This document shows positions 25,164 to 36,837 of a stretch of DNA of 64,000 nucleotides, one piece after another. The notes under the pieces were generated by a model that worked only from the letters and a program-made list of their open reading frames with translations, was not told the origin of the DNA and did no database searches. The stretch's first letter is position 1; every line of letters begins with the position of its first letter. Origin of the DNA: Hibiscus mutabilis (Eukaryota; Streptophyta; Magnoliopsida; Malvales; Malvaceae); NCBI GenBank assembly GCA_019671005.1, contig CM033718.1, forward strand, positions 310,001 through 374,000, in the 5' to 3' direction. Made by a program: the position numbers and the translations under genes.

Positions 25164-25705
25164 GGGTAAATTACGTAAAGCATCACCAAACTTTATCTTT
25201 AAACTTATTTTGGTCACTAAAGTTTCAAAACATTCATTTTATTCATTAAAGTTTAAATAGTGAATGTTTTTGTTACTAAAATTTAGATACAAAATATTTG
25301 TGTCACTCTTAAACCCCAAACAATTATAGATAAGAGTTATTCGATCTCAAATTTTACCAGTCATTCCATCTCGGTCCTTTAAATCTGATTTGACTTTTAT
25401 TTTATCGAAAAATGCTTCGAAGTTTACAATTGACTAAAAACCTTTTAGTTTTTCTCTCGTGATCTCCTTCCTCCACAGTTGGATGGAGTTCATTTCTTAA
25501 TGTATTGTTTTTTTCGTGTCGATGAAACTTTTCATAATTCGGATCATGTAAAAATTTATTTGTTCGTCGATAAATGAACGTTGTCAAAAAATTAATAGAA
25601 GAGTCACAAACACGTATAATCTCTAAACTCCAATTAATAAATTAAACGTTTTAAAACTATAATGACCAAAATATATTTAAAAGTAAAGTTCAATAATAAT
25701 TTACC
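25164..25705. mobile_element. Long-TIR MITE next to the Rab gene
   Basis: About 540 bp. The left end GGGTAAATTACGTAAAGCAT and the right end (reverse complement AGGTAAATTATTATTGAAC) start an inverted repeat of about 60 bp that continues through 'ttttggtcactaaagttt'. The style is Mutator-like, but no clear 9-bp duplication remains. It lies about 250 bp upstream of the RABD2 start codon. Confidence 0.55.
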
Positions 25706-28014
25706 TAATTTATTTTATATTTATCAATTTATTTTTTATTTATATTAAATTTAAAATGGGATGGAAATGGAGGTTGCGAATCAATCGTGTATTGTTAAAT
25801 TACAATTTTGGGGTATTTTTTCTCAAATTTTCTGGGATTTTTTTCATTTTATAATTAAATTATTTAAAAGTTTAAGGATGTTGTAAATTTAATAATTATA
25901 AATGTAATTATTGATAATTTTAAATATAAAATTTGGTGATAATTAGAAAAATGAAAAGTTGTGGAGTAGTTAGTTTATGTCACAATTATTTTTGTATAAT
26001 CATCGGAATCCAACTCATAGGTTGATTAATTTTGATCGAGTACTTCATATGCCTATTATAGAAATGGCACTTCCAACTCAATTACTCAATTCATGATGTC
26101 AAAACCCAAACCTCTGATATTACTTAAAGACTATAGTTTTTAATCTCTCTTTCTCAAGTTATGACCTTGCTTAAAGGATGACTAACTAATATTACTTTTA
26201 ATTATGAGTAATTTTTGCAACAAAGCCAAAGAAAATCGAGCGCAACCAAAAAAAAGTTATATATTAAAAATGTACTTTGAAGTTTAAATTTAAAAATGTA
26301 ACCATAAATGTTAAATTGTAAATTCTACAAACTAAATTCATAAATTATAAATATTAAAGCCATGTTTGGATAAATATCAAATTTAAGCCAAAAATTTATA
26401 TTGATTTTTTTGGGATATTAATGAAAAAAATTCAATATTTGGATGTTAATTGAATTTAAAATTGATGAAATCAAATTTATAAATATTTTTAATATATCAA
26501 TTTGAATCATTGTCAGTTTTAAAATAATTTATATTGACCATTTTCTTGAAATATTTATAAAAATTTTTAAATAATATACATTTTAACATTTTTATTTTTA
26601 TTCTTTTATTTTTTTATTTTTGATATTTGTAAAGTAATCTTTTTAAGGTTTTTTTTTTCTTTTATTATTCTCACATTTATGTTATTTTGTATTTTTTTTT
26701 AATAATTGATTAATTTGTATTAAAAATAATTTTATAAATATTAAATTAATTTTTTTAGTTTTCAAAATATGTTTATTTGTTATATTAAAAATTATTTTTT
26801 AATCAAATTAATTAAACAATATCAAATATAATTAATATCTTTTAGTTTAAATTTTGCTTGTTTAAATAATTTAATTTCGTATATTATTTATTTTACCAAA
26901 AAAATTATGACAATTAGAATAATTTTACTATGTGGTGTGAGTTCAATCACCTATCTATTTTATACTTTTTATGTAAATTTGATTTATATTTTTAACAAAT
27001 AGTTATAAAAATATTAAACTGAAAAATAATGGGTAAATACATAATTGGTCACTAAACTCAAGACAAAATATAAAATGGGGCGGGGATGATTTTAGTCTTA
27101 CATAATGGGATTAAATGATTTTAGTTTTTTTATAAAAAAAGGGTCGAGTCGTTAGTCGTTAATGTCATTATAAAGATGAAAACATTTAACGAAATTTGAA
27201 TATTATAACATGTAATCCTCCTATTCTCCATTCAATCAATTAACATCCCCATTTAAACATCCTCAATATTGATGAATAAATGTTTTATCATCTTGTCAAT
27301 TTATGACCTTGATTAAAGGATGACTAACTGATATTACTTTTAATTATGAGTATTTTTTGCGACAAAGCTAAAGAAAACTGAGAGCGCAATAAAAAAGGTT
27401 ATTTATTTTAATTAATTAGTACTTTGACGTTTAAATCTAAAAATATAACCATAAATATTAAATTTTAAATTATACAAACTACATTCACAAATTATAAATA
27501 TTAACTTAAGTCTTCAAACCTTAAAATAATTATATAGTCTAAATACAACTCGTATATTGAATAATTTCCAGTAATTATATATCCATATACCTTACCTTTT
27601 TGTATTAAAGAAGTATATGGTATATCTTTATTGGAAGTAGAATCCAATTATTTTTTTTATCAGTGTGCTTTGTGCCTTTGTAGGCAATATTTTGTTGATT
27701 TTTTTATTAAAACCGTTTATTAATTAATGATGTAAAATTACATTTTTTTTTTCCTTTCTTTTGTAATTACTCGAGTTATATATTTATATTTTAAATATGA
27801 AAAAGGTGTTTTTAATAAAAATATTAAATTTAGTTAAATAAGTTGAATATTTAAAATTTATGAATTAAATGTTTATTTATCTAATATTTAAACTTATAAA
27901 TAATATAAATTTTTTTTAGAGAAAAAAATATATTCCAATTATTGTTCTTTAATAAACCGAAGCAGCAAAATTTAATAAATTGTATTTTTAATCAAACATT
28001 TATTTTTTCAAATT
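25706..28014. other. AT-rich gene-free region with an internal direct repeat
   Basis: No gene. 26,155-26,380 and 27,300-27,510 are diverged direct copies: each begins near 'ttatgaccttg', runs through 'attacttttaattatgagta', and continues into a CTAAA-type array. They are separated by about 0.9 kb of AT-rich sequence. Confidence 0.5.
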
Positions 28015-28020
28015 CCCATA

Positions 28021-28083
28021 TTGTAGTCAAACCCAGGTCGCTGGATTCGAATTTCAGAGTGCTAACCACTACACCATGGAACC
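28021..28083 (-). pseudogene. tRNA-Gln relic 1
   Basis: The reverse strand begins GGTTCCATGGTGTAGTGGTT and continues AGCACTCTG, then TCCAGCGACCTGGGTT, which follows plant tRNA-Gln closely through the D-arm and variable region. The anticodon loop reads ATTCGAA instead of CTTTGAA, the anticodon stem has a mismatch, and the T arm and 3' acceptor strand are lost. It cannot fold into a working tRNA. Confidence 0.65.
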
Positions 28084-28478
28084 TTGAATGGATACAAAAA
28101 CTAATATTTCTGGCCCTTGCGATTCAAAAACCACAGCTCGCCTCCAATCCCTCCCCACCCATTAATTATATATTTATATTTCAAAGATGAAAACATCTTT
28201 AATGTTGCTCTATTTTTTGCGATTCCGCAATTATATATGAATTAAAGTTTATCCATACAATTAATATTAACCAAAATGGGTTTTATAGAAGAAACAATCA
28301 TTCCAATGAAAATGCATTTTCTTGTTTCATTTGTTTTGTTGATTTCCGTTGCATGAAATGAAAGCAAACCTTTTAATTTGTTTATTGGTTCAACTGATTT
28401 GGTCTGATGTTATAGAGCAGAAATTTATTAATTCGGGTTTAGTTTGCTTGTTCAAGGAGAAAAAGAAAGAGCAAAGAA

Positions 28479-28518
28479 ATCGCTGGATTCAAAGTCCAGA
28501 GTTGTCACTACACAATTG
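28479..28518 (-). pseudogene. tRNA-Gln(TTG) relic 2
   Basis: The reverse strand contains AACTCTGGACTTTGAATCCAGCGA, an intact tRNA-Gln anticodon arm with loop CTTTGAA (anticodon TTG), preceded by a degraded D-arm (TGTGTAGTGAC). Acceptor and T arms are gone. Confidence 0.6.
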
Positions 28519-28924
28519 GTCTTACTGATTTTAAATAGAAATATTTTTAATTTTTACATTTTAAAAACCATAACTCGCCTCCCCCCCCCATTAATTGGTT
28601 AATTTTAGTGCTGTAAATGTTTCATTGTTGTATTCCAAGGCGAGGATATTGCCTTGAGCAGCTTCCAAAACTTCAATTCTACCAACCGATCATTATTCTG
28701 TGTTCAGGTAAATTAACACCGACGTTAATAGTTCTTGAGTTCGATAATTGCTTAATTGGCTCAACTAATATGATTTGATTTCATTGATGATAAGTTTTTT
28801 AATTCGGGTTTAATTTGTTTGTTTAGGAGGAAACAATGTTTAACAGGTGAAAGACACTTTTCATCCGTCAATTGTATAAATAAAATACGTCATTTGGGAT
28901 AAAGCAAAAGCATATTTAAACATG

Positions 28925-29110
28925 AGTAATAATCAATTGCTTAGCAATAAGCTACCGAGAGGTTACTATTACAATTACGTGTGTTTCATTGGTGTCAACA
29001 ACGTTGTCCACAAGAAGTCAAGAACAATAAACGAAAGATACCATTATTCCACCTGCCGGGTCTCAAGAGTACCACCGATCCTGCCCGAACGTTACTCCGG
29101 TGTGATTCTC
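28925..29110 (-). pseudogene. Possible ribosomal protein eL6 fragment
   Basis: On the minus strand, a stretch reading GSVVLLRPGRWNNG followed, in other frames, by codons resembling FLxxLxSG and VNQAYVI has the order of the conserved core of ribosomal protein L6 (eL6). Several frameshifts and stops are needed. The resemblance is weak and rests on memory of the family; treat as a hint. Confidence 0.25.
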
Positions 29111-29259
29111 AGATATATTTCATGTATACGGTAAAACATCAAGCAATATGCAAACATCTGAAATAACACAAATACATGCCTTGCTCAAATAGAACGGTAA
29201 CCAGAACAAAAACGTGCAGACCACGAGCTTTGTAAAGAAGAGGCATAATGCAAATGTAA

Positions 29260-29364
29260 TCACTCCCGGAATCTAACAAGCTTCGCAAAGTCCGATGCCT
29301 TCCCTACTGCCTGACTCTTGTTTGGGATCAGAACCTTTTTTCTCCCTTTGAACCCAAGCCTCAT
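29260..29364 (-). CDS. Unrecognised 34-residue basic ORF
   Basis: An ATG-to-TGA ORF on the minus strand encodes a Lys/Arg-rich peptide beginning MRLGFKGRKKVLIPNKSQ. It is GC-richer than its surroundings, as is 29,170-29,690 in general, suggesting a transcribed relic or non-coding exon. I recognise no family; it could also be the tail of a lost gene. Confidence 0.2.
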   Translation of the reverse strand: MRLGFKGRKKVLIPNKSQAVGKASDFAKLVRFRE

Positions 29365-29822
29365 TTATCTCGATGCTCAGAATCCGGCTTCATAGATGAA
29401 GCAATCGAGCCTCCTCATTGTCTTGCCTTTTTACGATCCAATTCCCCGTCACAGGCGCAACCGAAACCAACCGGTGGCGTGGCGTTAAACAACCTGACAA
29501 CCATTTGCATAGCAAGGTGAAATGAGAAGACATGAACATTCCATAAATGCATGTATTAGTACAGAGGCCACTCCGGAACATCCCAGCAGTCAAAAACAAT
29601 CTAAGGTCCAAACCATCACCTAACTGTCCTGAAACATACGCCCGCAAAGAGTAACAAGCCAGAAAAGCAACTTGTGCTGTGAACTCATTACAGTTACAGA
29701 GGCCATCTACACATTTTAAAATTAATGTGTTAGGAGTTTCAAATTTTATCCGAATTCTCTCGTATTTATATAAACCCTTCCATCTTTTATTTTTAAAGTA
29801 TAATAATATTTAATTTAATATA

Positions 29823-30092
29823 GGGTAAACTACACCAAATACCATTGAACTTTAATTTTTTCTCCATTCACAACTTAAGATTTAAACCTTTGATATGGTG
29901 TCTCATCCCACTATATCAACTAGTTGTCGGTAATAGTCATTTTAAATTTAGCTCATACTTATTTGTATTTTTAAATTATAGCATTAGTTTTTAATTTAGT
30001 ATAAAGTTAAGTGCTAAAATGATATCGATTTTTAATTCAATAATATAATCGATACTAAACTTAAATTCAATGATAATTGATGTAGTTTATCC
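29823..30092. mobile_element. MULE-type MITE with eroded 9-bp duplication
   Basis: 270 bp. The left end GGGTAAACTACACCAAATAC and the right end (reverse complement GGATAAACTACATCAATTAT) form a TIR of about 35 bp. Flanks TTTAATATA (29814-29822) and TCTAATATT (30093-30101) match at 7 of 9 positions. Confidence 0.6.
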
Positions 30093-30676
30093 TCTAATAT
30101 TCAATGCTTATATATATATATATATATTTTAAAATTTCAAACACATATAACTCGATATATTTTTATTATTAGATTATATATTTTGATACATAAGTTGTCT
30201 AATTTTTTTAAAATAGTATTGATTTTTAGTTCAATGATATAATATAGACTAAACTTAAAGTTTAATAATATTTGGTGTATTTTTGTTATTAGTTTATATA
30301 TTACGAGTTATATTTTAAGACACAAATTGTATAAAAAAGTTACATATACCTTCGTGTTTAAACTATAGAAGCTAAACCTTAAATTCATAACTTTAAAACC
30401 CTAAATCATAAATTGTAAACTTTAAATTATAACCATAAATTATAAAATCTAAACTAAATCTAAAATTAATGAACTTAATTCGTATAACAAAGTGTTTTTC
30501 ATATATTAGATTTAATTTTGATAAAAGGAAATAAAAATTGATAAAATACGTTTTTTTTAAAAAAAATATGAATTAGTTTTTAGTAAAAAGTACGATAAAA
30601 GAAGATTTTTAATGAGGAAAAAAAAAGTAAATTACTAAATCCCCATCACAAGTTCAAGTTATCAGGCGAGAGAACT
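30093..30676. other. AT-rich DNA upstream of the CDC7 gene
   Basis: Contains an (AT)n run (about 30,111) and degenerate CTAAA words (30,360-30,450) preceded by 'ttttgatacataagttgt', likely broken copies of the 9,607 MITE family. No gene. Confidence 0.45.
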
Positions 30677-30735
30677 GGCGGGAAAACTCGCACGTGTTAA
30701 ATCTTAAAATCCCCATCTATTGCCCGATTCCCGCC
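30677..30735 (+). promoter_or_regulatory. Two E2F-like sites and a G-box in the CDC7 promoter
   Basis: GGCGGGAAAA (30677-30686) and TTCCCGCC (30728-30735) are both good matches to the E2F/DP consensus in opposite orientations, 120-170 bp upstream of the ATG. A CACGTG box lies between them (30691-30696). E2F control is normal for genes acting at the G1/S transition, which fits a CDC7 kinase. Confidence 0.55.
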
Positions 30736-30848
30736 TATCTCAGTATCGTCTTCCAAAAATTGCCAGTAAAATCTATCCATTTTCAAACCCTAACATTTCT
30801 CTCTCCCTCCCTTGCTCCCCTGCTTATCTCTCTACATCCATAATCGTC

Positions 30849-33800
30849 ATGAAAAGTAACTCGGATCAACTCACCGAGTTATTAAGCCTCTCAGCCACCG
30901 AGTCTCAAAAGGCCTGGCATCTTTTCTCTCTTCTCGTCTTCACCGGCAAGCCCACTCCTCTCCCGGACCTCGCTTCCCAGTGCACTCTCTTTGCGGCAAG
31001 CCCCGCTATCATATCCTCGCTTTGTTCCATCCCAAACTCTCCCATTACTCTCTCGAACGACAAGCATCTCGTTGCTATATCTTCAATTGGAATTTCTTTT
31101 TTTGCCGCTTACTTATCTCGAAATTTCACTGTCGTCAATGCTTTCACTTCGCTGCCGATCCGATTCGGTAGTTTCCCGTATATAAGGATTCATAAGAGGA
31201 ATCGTGACGGTAAGTTCCAATAAAGAGTCGTTTATATATATTTTTCACTCTCGTGTAATTTCGTGTTTTATGTTTCCTTGGTTGACCTTTGCGTTATTTT
31301 TCAGCTGCAAATTTTGCCGAGGATGAGGAGGAAAGGGAGTTGGTTCCTTCGGTTAAGAGAATTCGAAATTATTGTACGAAGGTATTTTTTGAGATTATTT
31401 TGCACGATAGATTTGTCGACCAACTCCATGGAATTGCATTATTGTGTACTTTTTAGATCGATCTGACTGTATTTTTAGTTTATGATGATAACTGTAGATC
31501 TTCGATTTGGAAATTGAAAATAGGGGTTAGCCCAGACGAGTCGAGTTACAAAGTTTCGAGTTATTCGAGTTGATGCGTCATATTTTACAACTTGAAATTA
31601 ACTTGAAATTTTTTCGATTCGGATCGAGTTTATGAAATTCGAGTTCGAGTCGAGTTTTCGAGTTCCTATATAAATTTAATTGTAATTATTTATCATGGTA
31701 TAGTACGGTTTGATTCTAATTTAAATGACTTTCTCTAATCATATAAGATATGCATATATATATTTCTTGATATTTTTTTTCACATGTATAAGTAAGATTT
31801 GTAATGCTATTTAATACAAAATTTCATCTAAACTCCTAAAATATATTTATAATATTATTTTTAAATAAGGAAGTTTTGGGATAAAGTATTGATGGGAGTA
31901 TAAATGAGTTAATGAATTGATGTGAAGAAAAAAATTACAAAAAAAAATTCAGTTAAAGGACTAAATTTCAAAAAGAATATATTTGTTAAAAATATGAATT
32001 GAAGTTATATAGATATTATATAGTGTTAGTGAATCATGTGGTTTAATTTTGGTCAAAAATAGACTTAAAACGAAAGAAGAATTGAAGAAATGGGAAATCA
32101 TTCAAAGTTGAGGGCCTAAATTGCAAAAGTAAGAAATTTAATTTAAAAAATATGAATTGAAGCTAAATAGGTATTCTATAGTAGTTTAGGAACATGCGGT
32201 TCAAATTTGGTCAAAAATTGACTTAAAACGAAGGAAAGATCTAAGAAATAAGAAAATCATACAAAGTTAAGGGATTGAATTGAAAAAATATGAAATTTAT
32301 TTTCAAAAATATAAATTGAAGGTAAATAAGTATTCTAAGTTAGTTTAGGAATATGTGGTTCAAAATTGTCAAAAATAGACTTAAAATGAAGGAGGAATTG
32401 AAGAAAAATGAAATTAGGAACTAAATCGCAAAACTGTAAAATTTAGTTTTTCGATTTTTCGAGTTGGGCAAATTTCAACTCGACTCGAACTCGAAATTTT
32501 TTTGAGTTACTTGAGTTGACTCGAATAAATTGAACAACTAGAATATCTCTACTCTAACTCAATTGAAAAAAAATTAAATTTTTAAGTCGAGTTTTTCTCA
32601 CTCCTATTTGGAAATGCTATCAAACAAATCTGCTTTTAGTGATAACTGTTCATTTTAGAGTTATAGTCTCCAAAAATTAATTGATCAAAATAATAATTTC
32701 AGGTGAGTTATCATTTAACTGATGATATCAGCCGAATGAGTAGTCCTTTGGTCTCGGTAAAAAACACTGAGTTGAACTCCTGTTTGTTAGCTGAATCTAG
32801 TGCTGGACAATTAAGCTGTAAAGTGGAGGGCATTGAAAATGTAGAAAGCAAGGTGAACGTGCAAGACTATATTCTTGGAAATGCCAGTAAAGAATTGGTT
32901 GCTAGTGAGCCCATTGTAGAACCAGTTCATGAGATAGAAATTGAGGCTGTTAAACTCAATGGTATAAACTCTCCGGAGTTTGCTGAGAAGAGCAATATGT
33001 CAGTGGCGTCCGGAGGAAAATTTTATATGGATTTTACCGCAAATTTTAGAATTGCAGATGATGAAGTGGCTTTGGAGGACAGTAAGAAAGAGGAGAAACT
33101 TGACTTGGCAAGTAGAGGACAAAGACTGGAAGATCTTTCTCCTTCATTTAACATCAATCTTTCCAATATACCACCTGAAATAGATTTTAATAAGATGCCA
33201 TCCCTAGGTGAATGGGAGATTATACCAGAAGTGGCGAGTGTTATGCATTCTGTTACAGAAGAGCAGTTGACAGAACCTTTTGCAAAAGCAAAGACTAATC
33301 AGAGGCATGTGGTGCCTCCAGTATTGCAGACCCTCAACAAGTCTTTAGGGGATACCAATGTTGTCAGTACTTACAAAAGGAGGAGGCATGGTGTAAAAGA
33401 AAATTTATCATCTCGTACTTTGCAGAAATCAATTCAGAACCAAAAGGATATATGTGTTAAAGAAAGAAGGGGAAGCTCTATATCTATTTCTTTTCAGGTA
33501 AGCCCACCTCTCCATTTTTAGCTTTCTGTCTCATATATGATGTTCTATTATTTTCATTTTTGCAAGTGGTGTCTATTCAATGTGCCTGAGTTGGCTGCTG
33601 TGCATTATTATAATTATAACTTAAATATCGATCTATGCTTGCTTTAGGACCAGGCAAAGCCAAAAGTATTGCCCGACTTTGAATCTTATATTGTAGAAGA
33701 GGAAGAAGGTTCAGGTACCATAGCTTCAATTTTTTTCTTGCTTGCATATCACACCTCAGTTGTTCTGCATATAACTAAGATGATTTTTAATTGGCTAAGG

Positions 33801-36567
33801 TGAAACTTTAATTGGCAGGTGGTTATGGCACTGTGTACAAAGCTCGAAGGAAGAATGACGGAGCTTTAGTTGCCCTTAAATGTAAGAGGCAAATTCATAT
33901 AACATGTGGTTGCATTGCTCTGCTGCAATGAGGACTCATATTGTAGTAAATGTATGGGTCATTCCCTTGATGTTATATTACTTATTGATCTCATTGCAGG
34001 TCCTCATGTCAATGCTCATAAGAACTATGTTAACAATGAGATGAAAATGCTGGAGCGTTTTGGGTAAACATTTTATCAAATGTTTGTTTCACTTTAATCA
34101 AAACCTTGTTTATAAAAGCAAACCAGTTTTATTAAGCTCTTCTTCCCCCTCCCCCAATCTTCTGTATTTTCTTTGTCAATATCAGGGGTAGAAACTTTAT
34201 AATAGGATATGAAGGATGCGTTAGGAGTGAGAATTCTGATTGCTTTGTTCTGCAGTATGTTGAGCATGATAGACCTGAGGTAATCAATAGACTTTTGGAA
34301 GCCATAATTTGTTTGTTCTTCTGCTTGATGGTGAGTTTGTTTCATTGAGCAGGTGTTGAAAAAAGAAATCGATGTTTTTCAGTTGAAGTGGTATGCTTTT
34401 TGTTTGTTCAAAGCTCTTGCAAATCTTCATAAACAGGTATACAGTTTTCTAGATGTGATGCATCTATCGACAAAATTACATGTTCTTAATGACTTTAATG
34501 CATCTGCAGGGAATAGTTCATAGAGATGTTAAACCAGGAAACTTTCTTTTTTCTCGTAAGACCAACAAAGGTTATCTTATTGATTTCAATCTTGCCATGG
34601 TAAGTATTAGCTATGTGCCAACCTTACATTATTCTGTGATTGGCCGTTAACAATATTTTTTCCTCCAATATTTTTGTGCTCCAATTTGAGGACAATTAGT
34701 TTTGTTTTGACAGGAAATGCATCAAAAGTACAGGAGTACGGGTTAGTTCCTTTTTCTGGAGCTTGAAATTAAGAATCCTAGAAGAGAAACATCTACATAT
34801 TTTTGTTTTCTTGTCTGTCCTCTATATCCATAAGAATTGAAATAAGAGAGATTTATAAGCTGGCTGTTAACTACTTGCTGCACCCTCCTTATCATCTGAA
34901 TAACTGATCTACAATGTTCAAATATTGAGTTTGTTGTTTGTTCCATTCCAATCAAATGGTCTTGCTTTCCATTGTGTCTTATTTTGCCTTCAAAGTTTGA
35001 TCTAACTACTACAGTACCCCCTGACTATCAATTTACGATTGATGTGGCACTCTTATGTATTTCACAGACAAATCAAAGTTGGGATATGATGTCAGTTATC
35101 ATCGTAATATCGTTCCTCCCAAAGCCATTCATCCAACAGATGGCAGCAAGTTTTTAAATATCAAATCAAGGGAGGGAATCAATATAGAGGCAACAAAAGG
35201 ATCCAGATTAACTTTAGAGCCTAAGAACACGAGGAAGACAACAGTTCAAAGGAAGGCTCCTCTTAACGACTTGAGTAGTTGGAATAAAATAAATAGTCAG
35301 GGAGCAGACGGTTCAGGCATTACATCAGCAAAGGATGCAAGTGCAAGGACTCATTCAGCAGAAAGACTCAGAGAACCTTTGCCATGCCAAGGTAGGAAAG
35401 AGCTCATCAGTCTGGCACAGGAAGCAATGCAGAACCTGGAGTGTCACATGTTCCTGCTCCCATGAGAAAGCGAGTTGCTGCTTCTCCAGCAAAAATGGAT
35501 AGACAGGTTCTTCATCCTACTCCAATGCCTTTGAGTTCAACTAGCTTGGCACTATCCGGAGTTGGCTTATCGAAGAACAAAGGTAAGTATTTTTCTGGTA
35601 GTGTGAAATTTTGGGTTGAGAGAGTAATTTTCCTTAGTAAACTCATCAAATTGTATTCACTTTCAGGGGATGGGAAGCATAAGAAAGAAGGTCCTTGTGC
35701 TGGAACCAAAGGCTTCCGAGCTCCAGAGGTTACAAACAATAAACTTTAATTTATGTTTTGATTTTTAATAATAAAAGAAAAAAAACCTTAATAGGTAGAG
35801 AATTTGGAGTTTTCTGCTGGTGCTCTTATGTTTTGTGGTAACCAGGAAGATGTGGCCAGCTGAAACATTGCATTTTCAGATTCCGATTAATGCTCCCTCC
35901 TTTGTAATTGCTATTGTAATTCCAATTGAATGCCTCAAGTTGAGTGGTTTGTGCAGGTCTTACTCAGATCTCAACATCAAGGTCCAAAGATTGATGTCTG
36001 GTCTGCTGGGGTCACTCTACTCTACCTAATTATAGGGAAATCTCCCTTTATCGGTGATCCTGAACAGTAAGCTTTCTTTAACTGAAGCTGCTCAATCCAG
36101 TTTCTGTTTGATTGCTTATGTTGCCAACATCTTTGTCACTTTCAGGAACATAAAGGATATTGCAAAATGAGAGGCAGTGAGGATCTTTGGGAAGTTGCCA
36201 AGTTACATAACCGCGAATCCTCATTTCCCGAGGTATAAATACAAGTATAATGCATGATCTGCAACATTAATCTATTCAGAAGTAAATTGTGATGCCTTAT
36301 TCAAGATTCCAATTTTGATGTAGGAGCTCTATGGCAGGCAGTCTTTAACATCTGTGAATCTAAGGGAGTGGTGCCAAATGAATACGAAGAGACGGGACTT
36401 CCTTTTCAGAGATACCGAGTTCGCTTTACAATCTTGTGGACAAGTGCTTAACAGTAAACCCGAGATTAAGGATTACAGCAGAGGATGCTCTTAGGCATGA
36501 ATTCTTGGGTTCAGTACAAGAAAACCTGAGAAAGCAAAGGACGTTCAAGCAAGTGAATCATCTTTGA
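30849..36567 (+). CDS. CDC7: CDC7-type protein kinase (three single-base slips)
   Basis: Fifteen exons: 30849-31209, 31305-31381, 32703-33497, 33648-33714, 33819-33881, 34000-34063, 34186-34279, 34353-34436, 34510-34599, 34714-34741, 35068-35582, 35667-35728, 35957-36066, 36146-36232 and 36324-36567; about 910 residues if the slips are ignored. CDC7 kinases phosphorylate MCM helicase to fire replication origins in the nucleus. Visible kinase motifs: GGYGTVYKARR, ALVALKC (VAIK Lys), HRDVKPGNFLF, IDFNLAM (DFN in place of DFG), then a large insert (exon 11), KGFRAPE and IDVWSAGVTLLYLI. The insert between DFN and APE is characteristic of CDC7. Breaks: a base missing at the CC 35435-35436, a base missing at 36165-36168 giving an immediate TGA, and an extra T in TTTT 36403-36406. 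Splice phases close only if all three are corrected, which favours sequence errors or very recent decay. Confidence 0.82.
31515..32606. mobile_element. TIR element with internal 158-bp tandem repeats in CDC7 intron 2
   Basis: About 1.1 kb, bounded by a direct repeat TTTGGAAAT (31506-31514 and 32607-32615), which would be an 8- or 9-bp target duplication. The ends are GC-richer and inverted: AATAGGGGTTAG ... gagtcgag on the left, and on the right the reverse complement AATAGGAGTGAG ... actcgac. hAT-like by duplication length. Being inside an intron, it should be spliced out. The middle holds a three-copy tandem repeat. Confidence 0.6.
31905..32440. repeat. Three tandem repeats of about 158 bp
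   Basis: The word 'gacttaaaa(c/t)gaagga' recurs at about 32,062, 32,220 and 32,378, exactly 158 bp apart, with 'atgtggttcaa' and 'atgaattgaag' words at matching offsets. Confidence 0.7.
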
Positions 36568-36837
36568 CTCAGTAACTCCATCTTTGAAGGTTTTACAAAA
36601 GGTTCAGAACCTTTTCTGCAGTTCTTAAATGCTGTAAATGAATGGAATTTTTCCCTTAGATGTATAAGTTGTGTAAATGAATGCATTATCAGAAGAAATA
36701 GAAAAAAAATGCAAATCTAATAGTTGCCATAAGATTTTAACATTTTAGACTAGTTTTAAAAATATAATCATTAATTAAGTTATTGACTTTAATTTGTAAT
36801 TTCAAAATTAATATTTTTATTTTTATGTGATATATAT

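Larger units (their letters stand above)
28015..28840. repeat. Diverged tandem duplication containing both tRNA-Gln relics
   Basis: Three blocks recur in the same order: the tRNA relics (28,021-28,083 and 28,479-28,518); a block with 'ctcgcctcc' and 'cccattaatta' (28,123-28,166 and 28,561-28,598); and a block ending 'aattcgggtttagtttg' (28,383-28,463 and 28,752-28,833). Unit length is about 400-450 bp. Confidence 0.55.

Noticed and set aside
24953..25249. 98-residue ORF on the plus strand over the RABD2 start
   Set aside because: Antisense to the 5' leader and first exon of RABD2, with no family resemblance.
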